Positions 29,593 to 39,286 of a DNA stretch of 48,356 bases are shown piece after piece (the first letter of the stretch is position 1; every line of letters starts with the position of its first letter). Under the pieces are notes generated by a model. The model ran no database searches and was not told where the DNA came from. It saw only the letters and a program-made list of their open reading frames with translations. The stretch is from a virus: positions 1 through 48,356 of the IMG/VR virus record IMGVR_UViG_3300027907_000006; one strand, given 5' to 3'. Both the position numbers and the translations under genes were made by a program.

Positions 29593-30168
29593 TTACGTGA
29601 TGGTGCAGAGCACCGGGTCAGCGCCGATCACGTTGGGCGTTTTCGCGCCCAAACGTACCTCGTTGCTCGTGACCGCTGCCGTCAAGTGAGCCGAGCCGTT
29701 GACACGGCCGGCGACGATAGCGGCGGCAGTTCCTGCGAGCGTGCCGATGGGGATCGCAATGCCGGCGATGTGACGCGCAACGCCGTCGTCGTTCACTTCG
29801 TACTGCACGTCCACTACCTTCGCAGCGGCAGCCTTGCCCTCAAAGATGAGATTGAGGCCGGAGACTGTGACCGACAGCGCGGGGATCGCAGGCGGCACGA
29901 CAGGGGCGGGTGCGCCGATGCGCGGCACAGCGGCAAGGTCCGCGACTCCGCCATCGGCGTCCGCGCCTTTGCTGACTGGCGATGTGGTGGGAGCTGCCGC
30001 GCCTGATCCTGGCTGGAACTCGCCGCCGAGCGATGGGGCGGTATAGGCCGCGTCGCCGGCAAACGCCGGATCGACAGGGACCGCAGCCGCATTGGCATAG
30101 CCGCCCGGAGCGCGTGCCGTATAGGCGACATCGCCGACGCGGAAGGGTGGGGTAGTTTGGTCGAGCAT
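29593..30168 (-). CDS. Virion-associated-type protein, 191 aa (paralogue of next)
   Basis: The N-terminal half is Ala/Pro/Gly-rich with the repeated pattern DVAYTARAPGG ... DAAYTAPSLGGEF, also found in the neighbouring 234-residue protein, so the two genes arose by duplication. The C-terminal half is beta-rich (VTVSGLNLIFEGKAAAAKV). The start at 30168 follows GGAGGAACC. They close the structural gene block and may be capsid decoration or head-fibre proteins. Confidence 0.65.
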   Translation of the reverse strand: MLDQTTPPFRVGDVAYTARAPGGYANAAAVPVDPAFAGDAAYTAPSLGGEFQPGSGAAAPTTSPVSKGADADGGVADLAAVPRIGAPAPVVPPAIPALSVTVSGLNLIFEGKAAAAKVVDVQYEVNDDGVARHIAGIAIPIGTLAGTAAAIVAGRVNGSAHLTAAVTSNEVRLGAKTPNVIGADPVLCTIT

Positions 30169-30176
30169 GGTTCCTC

Positions 30177-30881
30177 CTACGAAACCGAAAGATTGAATGC
30201 AGTGAGGACGCCACCCAGGCCGACGACGTTGACCGTGCCGCCGGTCCCGCTCGCATCGAGGCCGAACACAGCATCGATTGCGCTGCGCACCTTGGCCGCG
30301 ATCTGCGAGCCGGTGTCGCCGATGAGAATGGCAATGGTGACTTGCTGCATCGGCCCGCCGTTGATTGCGTAGTCGAGCGTTACCGTGGCGTTGCGCGCGG
30401 CGGGTCCGCTAAACGCCGCGTTGCCGGTGTTGCCTACCAACGTGTTGCCGGTGACGGTGATCCCGGAGGGAGTCACGACGACGACGGCTGGCGGAGGGTT
30501 TGGGTTGTTCTGGTCGAGTCCCTGTGGCGGCGACTTGTGCCACGGGAACAGGTTGAGAAAGCTGGTGTTGTTCGCCGCGCGTCCGGGCCAAACGATCTGC
30601 GGGGTTGGCACGACCGGCGCGGTGACAACGACTATCGGCATTTCGCCGAGCGCCGCTTCGCCGCCATCGTCATACGTGGTGCCGAGTATCGCGGACCTGC
30701 CAACGCCGTATTCGCCGCCGAGTGAAGGCTTTGCGTAGGCTTTCGCGTCTGTGAACGCCGGATCGGTGAGCGTGGTGTCGTCCAATACGCCGCCCGGTGA
30801 TGCCGCGACGTAGGCGGCATCTACCAGCTCTGGCGGAAGTGCGGCGGTGTCGGCGATGTGAATCAGTTCAAGGTCTCTCAT
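30177..30881 (-). CDS. Virion-associated-type protein, 234 aa
   Basis: This shares the AxY(V/T)AxxPGG ... KAYAKPSLGGEYG pattern with the downstream 191-residue protein, followed by a Pro-rich linker and a beta-rich C-terminal domain (GITVTGNTLVGNTGNAAFSG, ATVTLDYAINGGPMQQVTIAI). The start overlaps the giant protein's stop (ATGA). A decoration or internal head protein is likely; no family is named with confidence. Confidence 0.65.
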   Translation of the reverse strand: MRDLELIHIADTAALPPELVDAAYVAASPGGVLDDTTLTDPAFTDAKAYAKPSLGGEYGVGRSAILGTTYDDGGEAALGEMPIVVVTAPVVPTPQIVWPGRAANNTSFLNLFPWHKSPPQGLDQNNPNPPPAVVVVTPSGITVTGNTLVGNTGNAAFSGPAARNATVTLDYAINGGPMQQVTIAILIGDTGSQIAAKVRSAIDAVFGLDASGTGGTVNVVGLGGVLTAFNLSVS

Positions 30882-33800
30882 TGTCCGTACCTCTTTTCTA
30901 TGTCCTTCTGTTTCTTGTCTGCGCGAGCCTTCTTGCTCGCCGCACCGGCTGGCGAGGGCGGACGGCGTTTCGCCGCTGCCGCTTCCTTGGCCTTCTCGTT
31001 CGGGGTCTTGCCCACGGTCAGGTTCGCGAAGTCCTGCGCCGTGTTGTACGAAGTTAAATATGTGAGCGCGGCCCAGCCGAGCGGGCCGCGCAGCCCAATC
31101 GATTCGAGCACGCGCGGCGCAGCGGAATTCACGATCAGCCGATAGAACGCACGGGCGCGTTTCCGTTCGGCGGTGCTCGTGTGGTCGTTCGGGTCCTGCG
31201 TGTCCGCGAAGCCGTCATAGATGTCCTGCGCGGAATCGACGTAGAAGCCCATCGCCGCGCCCATCGCGAGCGTCGAGAAGTCTTTCTGAAACTTCGATTT
31301 GAAAATCAGGTTGTACAGCGGCGAGTAGCCGCCCGTTCCGCCGGCCGCATCGACTGCATTGAAGAAGCCCTTAACCGTGGCCAGCTCTTCGACGCGCTTC
31401 TCGAATTTGTCACGATCCTGCAACCACTCGCGGAGCATCCGCGCCATCATCGTGCCGACCATGAGCGTTAAGAACGGAAGCACGAACTGCATCGTCGTCC
31501 GCATCTTCTGATCGGAGCGCTGGAGCCGCTTGCCGAATCGCGCGAGCACATGACGCTGGAAAAAGTAGTTGAAGCTCGAAATCGACATGATGAAACGGCC
31601 GACCGGGTTAGAGGACATGCGCGAGCGGTCGCTGGCCTTCGGGTGGCCGATGACCGTATCCACAAAGCGGTGCATCGCGACGATGTAATGCTGTTTGAGT
31701 TCGGCGTCTTCCGGTCGAAGCAGCGTGTTGATAGACATCATGTCTTGCTGCTGCTGCACGTATTTCGCAAAGCGCTCTTGCGATTTCGGCGGAACACCCA
31801 GCTCGCGGAATTCTTCCTCCGCAGCGGCGCGCTCTTTAGATCCCGCTTTCGAGTTCAAATACGTGTCGGCCCAGGTGCTGAGATAGCGTCCGCCGAGTTT
31901 CATCGTGCCGATGCGTGACGCGGAGGTGTACCCGTGAACACCAGTGAGTCGATAAAAGAAGTTCGAGATGACAGCGGTTTTGCCTTTGATGTCCTCTTGG
32001 AACATGCGGCTTTGAACGATGGTGTCTGTGCCGGCGGAGGAAATGAGGCCCATGATTTCGGCAATCTGACGCAGCTCCGCAGAGTTGCCACGGCGGATGA
32101 GCTGCTGGCCGGTGTAGAAGACGTTCATGAGGCCGTCGCGCACGCGGCCCGTGCGAATGGCGGCGCTCAGTGGTTCGGCGAGCTGCGCGAACAACGAGAA
32201 CGGCAGCAACGCATTCGTTGCCGTGTTGTAGAGCGCGTCGGTGACGGCTCGCAGCTTTTCGTTCACGTTCGGGCTGTAGGTGCCGGACATGATTTTCAAC
32301 AGCTCATCGACTGTCTTTAAGTCCGCAGGCTCCATGCCAGCGGCTAAGAACTGGTGGCGCATCTGCTCGTACTTCGCGTGATCGTTACCGAAACGTCGCG
32401 CGTAAGCGGCGCGCTTCGCGGCCATCGGAAAATACCGTTGCAAGCTGGAGAGCGGATTCTGATCGTAGAACTCCGACATCAGAATGTCGGCGATGGGGCC
32501 GAGTTTGCGGGCCTTCGTGTAGTTGGACGGCGGTGTCGATCGATCCGCCTGAAACATGTCCGCGACCTGACTGCTGTAGAGCCAGTCCTGCGCCGCGCGC
32601 AACGTGTCCACGTTTGCAAGCTCCGCAATCTCCGCGCGTACCGCGCCCATCTGCTTGTTGATTTCGTCCACCCGGTCTTGTCCGCGCTCCAGATTGCGCG
32701 TGACAGACTTCGCGACACGCAGCTCGTTCTCGAGCTGGCCCAGCTTCCTGTTGAGCGCACGCGCCTTGCGGTGTAGCTCGAAGTCATAGACCGACTGCGC
32801 CTGATCCACAAACCCCGCGCGGTTCGCGTTGATTGCTTCATCGTCCAGCGAGCGCGACATGTAGTTGCTTACGTAGCCCACGTCGATGCCGGCCTCTTGC
32901 TGGCGGTAGTAGACGGTGTTCATGAGCGTGCGGATTTCGTCCGCCGCGTTGAGCACACTGCCCGGCGCGGTCGAGGGCTTCGCAAACCCATCCATCTTCT
33001 TTTGTAGCGCCGCGATTTGAAACTTCAGCGCCTCGGCGGTTCGCACTTTGTTGCGGTCGCCTTTGGTGGCATCCAGCTTGTCTTGCAGGAATTCCTTGTA
33101 GTCCTGCATCTCCGCCAGCACCTGCGCCGTGGGCTTGGCTAACTCCTCGTACAGTTGCGCCATCTGCGCGTCATCGTCGGGGTCGAGCTTGTGCTTCGTC
33201 ACGATGTCGTGAAACTCGTTCAAGTCCGCGGTGGACTGCCGCACGAATTCCTGCTCCAGCGACTCCTCCTGCAATTCGCCGGAGCCAGGATCATCGGTAA
33301 GCAATCTCGCGAACGTGCGCAATCGGGCCGCGAGCCGCAGGTTCCCTGCTGCCTTGGCCTTCGCGATCATGCCGTTCAATCGCCCGCGTCCCGTGTAGAA
33401 CTGATAGAGAATCTGTTTGGCGCCCTCGGCAATCGCGACCGCGTGATCTTTGACTCCCGCGTATGCGGCCTTCGCGCTTTCGACGGGGCTTCCCAGCTTG
33501 GTGAACAAACGCCAGAGCGCGTCGATGTCACTCTTCGATGCGTTGAGCGCGGCCCGTACCGCGTGAACTTCGGCGTTGCGCTGCGCGGCCAACCACAGTT
33601 CCTTTTCCAGTCGGTTCGGCTGCGGAATCTTGGCGGCAACGGTTTCGCCCGCGAAATACTGATCGGCGGCGAGCGCGGCGAACAGGTCATCGAACGCGGC
33701 AAAGATGCGCGTGCGATCCGCCTCGTTCGGATAGACGAGCGCCATGATTTCGTCGGTGTTGTGGTTGTAGTAGTTGGGACTGCCGGCAAGGAATTCGACG

Positions 33801-36800
33801 CCGGCCTGCTGGCCTACGCGATTGCCAATCCAGCTCTCGCCAGCGCGGGCGAATAGTTCGGCCGGCAGCGAGAAATACGGTCGGCCCTGCATGAAGTCCA
33901 CGAATCGCGAATTCTGCGCCAGCGCGCTCGCCTTATTCGTGAGCGTGTCTTTCATGTCGGCGGCGATCTGCTTGAGCTTCGCTTCGAGTTTGGCGACTGC
34001 CGCCTTCTGCGTGGCGAGTGCCGCGACGGCTTTCTGATTGCCGGCCCGTAACTGCGCGGCGGCGCGACGCCGGCCAGCGGCGAGGAAGGGGTCCTTGCTG
34101 CGATCCGCATCCTTTTCGTATTCGACGGCTTTCGCCTCGCGCTCCTCGCGATTGTCGAAGACGCCTTGCGCCTTGCGCAGCTTCTGCCGCGCCTTGATCA
34201 GCGCCTCCTGCGTCTGCTGTCCGTCGAGCACGAGATTTCCGAGCTTCGTCATGCTCGCTTCATCGGTGAGCAGGATCGCGCGCATCACGCGAACGAATGC
34301 GTCGTGAACAGCCTTCGGCAGTTCTGGCAGCGGCGTGAGCGTGAGGTTCGACGCACCGGAGGCACCCAGCGCCTTTCGCTTCGTGAAGCGCATCAGTAGA
34401 TTGAGGTCGAGCGCGTGCAGCCATTCGTGCGTAAACGAATCCGCGCGGCGGGCGAGCGACAGCACGGAGGCACCGAAACCCTGATCGAACTTCCAACTGA
34501 ACATGCCGCGCGTGTCGGGGCTTTTGTTGATGGATTTGTCGAGTGACAACGTGAGGTCGCCGTTGAAGCCCATCGCTTCCTTCGGCTGTCCCATGACGCT
34601 CGCCTGCGTGTGCAGGTTGTTGTAGGCGTCGAGCATTGCATCGAGCGCTTCGCGGCTGTTGAGCGCGGGGTCGATCTTGATGCCTTTGAAATCGAAATAC
34701 GTTGCAAGGCGGCGCTGTGCGTATTCCAACTGCGCGCGGATCGGCATATTCCGCATCCGCTGCACGAATGCTTCCTGTCGAGGCGCGTATTCCTCCGGTG
34801 TTTCGCCGGGGTGCATCCCGCCGTGAAGATCGCGCCACATCGAGTCGTACTGCGATTCGCGCAATTCGCTCTCGCGCTTCGGGGCGACTTCCGCCTGTCG
34901 TTCGCTTTCGATCTTCGCCGCAATCTCGTCGGCCTTGCGTTGGCCGATGATCTGCAATGGATCGGTGGCGGTGTTCTTGCCGGGGATGTTCGGCCCGCGT
35001 GGCACGGGGCCAGTCTTGCCGGCGAGCTTGGAGTCGCTGAGGGTGCCCGTGTCGTCGTAGGGAGTTTCCTCGCCATACGAAACGTCTTCGCCGGTCTGCT
35101 CCTCGTCCTCCGTCGCAGCCGTGGTGCCCACATCTTCATCGAGGTCGGCCATTTCGTCCTGGCCGGCGGCGGGTTCCTCGAACTGCTGTTCCTGTTCGGC
35201 TACGACTTTGCGAAGCCAGTCGAGCGCATCAAAGGAACGAATGTCGATGGGCGGCTTCATGCCGAGCGCCGCTGCGTATCCGACTAGATAGCCCTGTACG
35301 GGGTTGAAGCCATGCGGGCGCATGTCTGCGGTCGGAAGCATTTTCTGCGCCAGCACCGGGTCGATGGGCTTGCCGGCCTTGGCGTCCTGCCAGCCCTTGA
35401 AGATTTCGCCGGCTCCGCCTGACTCGGGGTGAACGTCTTTCGAGATGCGCTTGAATTCGGGGTCAGTCTTCTTGAGTTTGCGAAACTCGCGGACATCGGC
35501 CTCGCGCTGACGCGAGGCTTCCTCCTGCTCGCGCTCTAACTCGGCTTCTTCGGCGGTGGCCCGTGCTTCAGCATCGCTCTCGACCCCGCTCTCGTCAGGT
35601 CCGGCTGATTGTGTTTCTTCCCGGCTGTTCTCATCGCTTGACCCAGAAGATACGGAGCCAGATGGTTTTCCTTGGGCGGTGAAGAGTCCTTGCTGGGCTT
35701 TTGCGGCGGTTTCGGCTTCTCGCTCACTGCGTTGCTCCTGTGTGCGTCGTCCGGCGTTGAGTTTAGCGAGTTGCGCCGCCGGGTCGAGCTTCGGTATGGC
35801 CTCGGCTTCACCAAATAGTCCGCCGCCGGCCTGTTCGGCGGTATATCCCTGCGCCAGCTTCAGATATTCATTAAGGGTCGTGCCGATTGCGCCGCCCGTG
35901 CGCAGACGCTTTGCATTGCCGCGACCGTCGAAGCTGTAGAAGGTCTCGATGAGCTGCTTAACCACCGGGTCCTTCGGGTTGAGCATGTCTTCGGTCTTGA
36001 GCCAGTTGGAGATTCCACCTGGGCCTTCAACGCTGCGCACCACTTCGATTGCTTCGGCGAGCTTGCCGCCAATGTCAGCCTCTTCCTGAATGCGCCCGGC
36101 GGCGATGTCCTCGCGCAGTTTGGCGAACGGCCCGGCGAACCGGACCAACGTATTAATGAGTGTCTGTGCGTCGGAGCTGGTGGACTCCACGGCGCGACGG
36201 ATCGCGGCGTCGCCGGCCGGCGTGCCTCCATACGCTTTTTGGAGGAGGGCGGCCTTGGCGCGAGTAACAGCGGCGGCGCTCGTCTTGCCGTCCGCGTCCA
36301 TCAACTCGCCTCGTTCTGCTACCGGGAACTTGCTGACGAAAGCGGTCACGAATTTCTGGCCGGCCGGTTTGCTGAGGTCGAATCCTTCATCCATGTCTTC
36401 GGGCAATTTCGCCATGACATCGGGCGTCAACGCATCCTGATCCACCTTCGCCTGTTCGCTCGCGGACATGCGACTCACGGCGGTCTTGTTCGCTTCCTTC
36501 GCGAACTTCACGCGCTCCGCGTCAGTCATCGGCGTCGTGCGACGACGGACGAGCACGGGGTTGCGCATCTGACTCACGTCCTGGCCGGACTGAGCCGCCA
36601 CCATGTCGCGATACTTCTGCGCACGCTCCGGATCGCGTGAGTACATCTGTCGCAGTGCCATCACGCGCCCATTGCCTGACTCCACATTCTCATCGTCGCT
36701 GCCGATGATGGGAGCGCCGTGTTCGGCGTGGGGGCTTGGGCCTAACAAGTCTGGATCGATGCTGCCGCCCATCTTCGACACTTGCTCTTGACTCGAAACG

Positions 36801-39286
36801 CGCGAGCCGCGCTCACGCGGCTGGAGCTGCTTCGGATACTCCGGCTTGTCGGAGGTCACGAGGTCATCAGCCTCAACCACTTCATATTCGGTATCGACCT
36901 TCGTGCCCGTGGCCGTGGTCACGGTCTCGCGTTTGCCGGTTTTGACGGTCGCCGGTCGCGCTTTCGTTGCGGCCGGGGTCGCGGCTGGCGCGGCGGGTTC
37001 AACTTGCGCCGGAGCGCCCGCCGCCGCACCGCTCGGCTCCTCGAAGAATTTCTCGAATAGTTTGGCGGCGCTCGGCGACAGGTCGAACGGCTTGCCGTCG
37101 TGATCGATGCCACGGATGTAGCGCTTGCCGGCAGGCGTGCGCAGCTCCTGCACGGGATTGCGCTGGCCGTCGAATTCCGCGATGTACTCGCGCTTGCGCC
37201 AGCCGCCGGGGAGTTCTTCCCATTGCGGCCCGGCGTCTACCGGCTCGATGCCGCCACGCGGGTCCACTTCGTACTTGCGCACGGGCGCGGACTTGTTTTC
37301 GCGCAACGCGGCGATAGAGGCCGCTTCGCCCGCTGGGGGTTCCTGTGCCGTGGAAACTGCGGGTTTAACCTGGGGTGCAGGCGTCGGTGCAGGTTCATTG
37401 GGCGCAGGAGTAGCGGGCGAAGCGGCAGTGACTTGCGGCTCGCCGGGTTGCTGTTTTGAAGGTGGGGATGCGGTCCCCTGAGTAGACGCAGTTACAGGAG
37501 CTGAAGCCCTCGCCGCATCGTCCTCAGAGGCCCGACTACCCGTAGAAGCGGGCGCGGCGATTGTACCAAGGGGCAGCTCGGACTGTGGTTCCGGTTTTTC
37601 TACTGCGCCGCCGCCGGGCAGTTGCAATTCTGGCTGCGTGATGGGCAACGGTAAGTCAGGCTGAATGTCAGACGGAACGAATGGCGGCGCAGGATCAGTC
37701 GGCTGCGATGTCATCGGCCCAACGCCTGCGAGCGCTTCCGCACTCAGCGGGGCGAGATTGAATGGGGCAGGGGCCGGCTCCTTCGGGGCCAGAATCGACG
37801 CGAGGTCGTTCGAGGTCGGCGGCGTCCATCGCTGATCGGGACCTTCGCCTTTCGGCATCGCCCACTCGGGAATCTGCGGCGGGGGTTCTGGCAGCGGACT
37901 GGTCAGCGTGCCTACGCCACCACCCATCATTCCGCCGATGAGGCCCGCGCGGGTTATGCGCGCAATGGCTTCGCCAATCGGCGTGTCCTGGTCAATGATC
38001 CCTTTGTCGATACCGACGCCGAGCGCTTCGGTCAGCATCTCCGACGTAGCCTCGGTTGCGGTAGCTCCAACGATGTGACCGATTTTCCCCTTGCCGAATT
38101 TGCCGAGCATCCGTTCCAAGAACACTCTTCCGGCGGGTGACTTCGTAACGATTTCCATCGTCTTCATTTCGGGGAACGCTTCGGCGGCACCCTTCGCCAA
38201 ACCGTAGAAGAGAGCCGTGGTGTCGCTCGCTCCCTGATTCTTTGCGCCCGCGAATTCCTCTGGCACAACCGATCCGGCAAGGGTCGAAAGTCCCACGGCG
38301 GGACCGCCCACGATGCCAGCGCCGATGCTGCCGAGCATGTCTTGCGCGCTGTTGGCAAGGTCGAAGGCGAGTGCGGGGCCGGACCATTCGCTTTCAAAGT
38401 TGGGGCGAGACTCACCCATGACTGCGGCGGCGAGCTGGCGACGGTGTGCGAGCGCTTCGCGCTGTGCTGCCTGCGGCCCGATGAGCGCGTGCTGTTCCTG
38501 TTTGTAGGCTTCGATCTGCTCCGGCGTTTTGCCGGCAAGGTCTTCGAGTCCGCGAACGAATATATCGACGCGCTGGCCGAGACCGACTCGCTCCGCCGCA
38601 TCAATGACCAGCGGATCGTCAAGCAGACTTGGCACAGGTTCGCCGGCAGCCTCCGCCGCTGCCTTCTCTTCGCGCCACATTTGATAGGCACGCGGCAACG
38701 TGCGGGCTTGCTCGTAGCGCACCTCCGCTTGCCTCATCGGAGCGGTAAGCATTTCTTCAACGCCGACCACCTTCATTTCATTCCGCGCGCCGACTGTTGC
38801 CGACAAATCTGGCGCGAATGGAGACTGAAACCAGCCCTTGTCAGTGTTGAAAAAGTCCGTGTTGAACACGTCCGCATAGCCGGCAGTCGGCCGCGTATCG
38901 GGCTTATCCGGTCGCCCAACTACTTCAATCTCAGGCAAACGGACGCGCGATGTCGGGCCGGACGGAACCGTATGCGGAGAGGGCTTCGACACGCGCCAGC
39001 CTGGATCATTCAGAGGCGGGCCTAACTGCTCGATACCGCCGGGCAGTGTGTACTCAACCGGTCGCAGTCGTAGTGGCAGCTTCGAGGGGTCCCATGCGGG
39101 TGAGCCGAGGGCACTGGCGAGCGGCGCTTCCGCTGGCGCTGGCGCTGGCGCTGCGGGCCGGGGCGCTGCTTTGACTGGTGCGGCCTCGAACCATGAATCG
39201 GCGGGCGCAGGTTGAGCGCGATCCGGCGCGGGCTTGGGCTGCGCCTTATCAGTGACCGGAGCTGCTTCCCACCAGTTCGCGCTCAT
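30878..39286 (-). CDS. Giant polyvalent internal virion protein, 2802 aa
   Basis: The ATG overlaps the upstream stop (ATGA). Domains in order: Pro/Ala-rich start; hydrophobic Gly-rich segments near residues 325-345 and 440-460; a long Pro-rich linker (470-700); a ddrB/ParB-like domain around 800-930 with SGNGRVMAL (870 on); an LPD1-type zincin-like region with HEWLHALD (HEXXH, residues 1620-1624) and PAELFARAGE downstream; coiled coils near 1720-1780 and 2150-2200; a hydrophobic segment near 2600-2617; and a basic C-terminus. This matches phage polyvalent proteins, thought to be injected with DNA to counter host defences. The metallopeptidase is predicted from HEXXH only. Confidence 0.88.
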   Translation of the reverse strand: MSANWWEAAPVTDKAQPKPAPDRAQPAPADSWFEAAPVKAAPRPAAPAPAPAEAPLASALGSPAWDPSKLPLRLRPVEYTLPGGIEQLGPPLNDPGWRVSKPSPHTVPSGPTSRVRLPEIEVVGRPDKPDTRPTAGYADVFNTDFFNTDKGWFQSPFAPDLSATVGARNEMKVVGVEEMLTAPMRQAEVRYEQARTLPRAYQMWREEKAAAEAAGEPVPSLLDDPLVIDAAERVGLGQRVDIFVRGLEDLAGKTPEQIEAYKQEQHALIGPQAAQREALAHRRQLAAAVMGESRPNFESEWSGPALAFDLANSAQDMLGSIGAGIVGGPAVGLSTLAGSVVPEEFAGAKNQGASDTTALFYGLAKGAAEAFPEMKTMEIVTKSPAGRVFLERMLGKFGKGKIGHIVGATATEATSEMLTEALGVGIDKGIIDQDTPIGEAIARITRAGLIGGMMGGGVGTLTSPLPEPPPQIPEWAMPKGEGPDQRWTPPTSNDLASILAPKEPAPAPFNLAPLSAEALAGVGPMTSQPTDPAPPFVPSDIQPDLPLPITQPELQLPGGGAVEKPEPQSELPLGTIAAPASTGSRASEDDAARASAPVTASTQGTASPPSKQQPGEPQVTAASPATPAPNEPAPTPAPQVKPAVSTAQEPPAGEAASIAALRENKSAPVRKYEVDPRGGIEPVDAGPQWEELPGGWRKREYIAEFDGQRNPVQELRTPAGKRYIRGIDHDGKPFDLSPSAAKLFEKFFEEPSGAAAGAPAQVEPAAPAATPAATKARPATVKTGKRETVTTATGTKVDTEYEVVEADDLVTSDKPEYPKQLQPRERGSRVSSQEQVSKMGGSIDPDLLGPSPHAEHGAPIIGSDDENVESGNGRVMALRQMYSRDPERAQKYRDMVAAQSGQDVSQMRNPVLVRRRTTPMTDAERVKFAKEANKTAVSRMSASEQAKVDQDALTPDVMAKLPEDMDEGFDLSKPAGQKFVTAFVSKFPVAERGELMDADGKTSAAAVTRAKAALLQKAYGGTPAGDAAIRRAVESTSSDAQTLINTLVRFAGPFAKLREDIAAGRIQEEADIGGKLAEAIEVVRSVEGPGGISNWLKTEDMLNPKDPVVKQLIETFYSFDGRGNAKRLRTGGAIGTTLNEYLKLAQGYTAEQAGGGLFGEAEAIPKLDPAAQLAKLNAGRRTQEQRSEREAETAAKAQQGLFTAQGKPSGSVSSGSSDENSREETQSAGPDESGVESDAEARATAEEAELEREQEEASRQREADVREFRKLKKTDPEFKRISKDVHPESGGAGEIFKGWQDAKAGKPIDPVLAQKMLPTADMRPHGFNPVQGYLVGYAAALGMKPPIDIRSFDALDWLRKVVAEQEQQFEEPAAGQDEMADLDEDVGTTAATEDEEQTGEDVSYGEETPYDDTGTLSDSKLAGKTGPVPRGPNIPGKNTATDPLQIIGQRKADEIAAKIESERQAEVAPKRESELRESQYDSMWRDLHGGMHPGETPEEYAPRQEAFVQRMRNMPIRAQLEYAQRRLATYFDFKGIKIDPALNSREALDAMLDAYNNLHTQASVMGQPKEAMGFNGDLTLSLDKSINKSPDTRGMFSWKFDQGFGASVLSLARRADSFTHEWLHALDLNLLMRFTKRKALGASGASNLTLTPLPELPKAVHDAFVRVMRAILLTDEASMTKLGNLVLDGQQTQEALIKARQKLRKAQGVFDNREEREAKAVEYEKDADRSKDPFLAAGRRRAAAQLRAGNQKAVAALATQKAAVAKLEAKLKQIAADMKDTLTNKASALAQNSRFVDFMQGRPYFSLPAELFARAGESWIGNRVGQQAGVEFLAGSPNYYNHNTDEIMALVYPNEADRTRIFAAFDDLFAALAADQYFAGETVAAKIPQPNRLEKELWLAAQRNAEVHAVRAALNASKSDIDALWRLFTKLGSPVESAKAAYAGVKDHAVAIAEGAKQILYQFYTGRGRLNGMIAKAKAAGNLRLAARLRTFARLLTDDPGSGELQEESLEQEFVRQSTADLNEFHDIVTKHKLDPDDDAQMAQLYEELAKPTAQVLAEMQDYKEFLQDKLDATKGDRNKVRTAEALKFQIAALQKKMDGFAKPSTAPGSVLNAADEIRTLMNTVYYRQQEAGIDVGYVSNYMSRSLDDEAINANRAGFVDQAQSVYDFELHRKARALNRKLGQLENELRVAKSVTRNLERGQDRVDEINKQMGAVRAEIAELANVDTLRAAQDWLYSSQVADMFQADRSTPPSNYTKARKLGPIADILMSEFYDQNPLSSLQRYFPMAAKRAAYARRFGNDHAKYEQMRHQFLAAGMEPADLKTVDELLKIMSGTYSPNVNEKLRAVTDALYNTATNALLPFSLFAQLAEPLSAAIRTGRVRDGLMNVFYTGQQLIRRGNSAELRQIAEIMGLISSAGTDTIVQSRMFQEDIKGKTAVISNFFYRLTGVHGYTSASRIGTMKLGGRYLSTWADTYLNSKAGSKERAAAEEEFRELGVPPKSQERFAKYVQQQQDMMSINTLLRPEDAELKQHYIVAMHRFVDTVIGHPKASDRSRMSSNPVGRFIMSISSFNYFFQRHVLARFGKRLQRSDQKMRTTMQFVLPFLTLMVGTMMARMLREWLQDRDKFEKRVEELATVKGFFNAVDAAGGTGGYSPLYNLIFKSKFQKDFSTLAMGAAMGFYVDSAQDIYDGFADTQDPNDHTSTAERKRARAFYRLIVNSAAPRVLESIGLRGPLGWAALTYLTSYNTAQDFANLTVGKTPNEKAKEAAAAKRRPPSPAGAASKKARADKKQKDIEKRYGQ

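Noticed and set aside
37494-37506. ACAGGAGCTGA copy on the + strand inside the giant gene
   Set aside because: No start codon or frame follows; it is antisense coding sequence and most likely chance.
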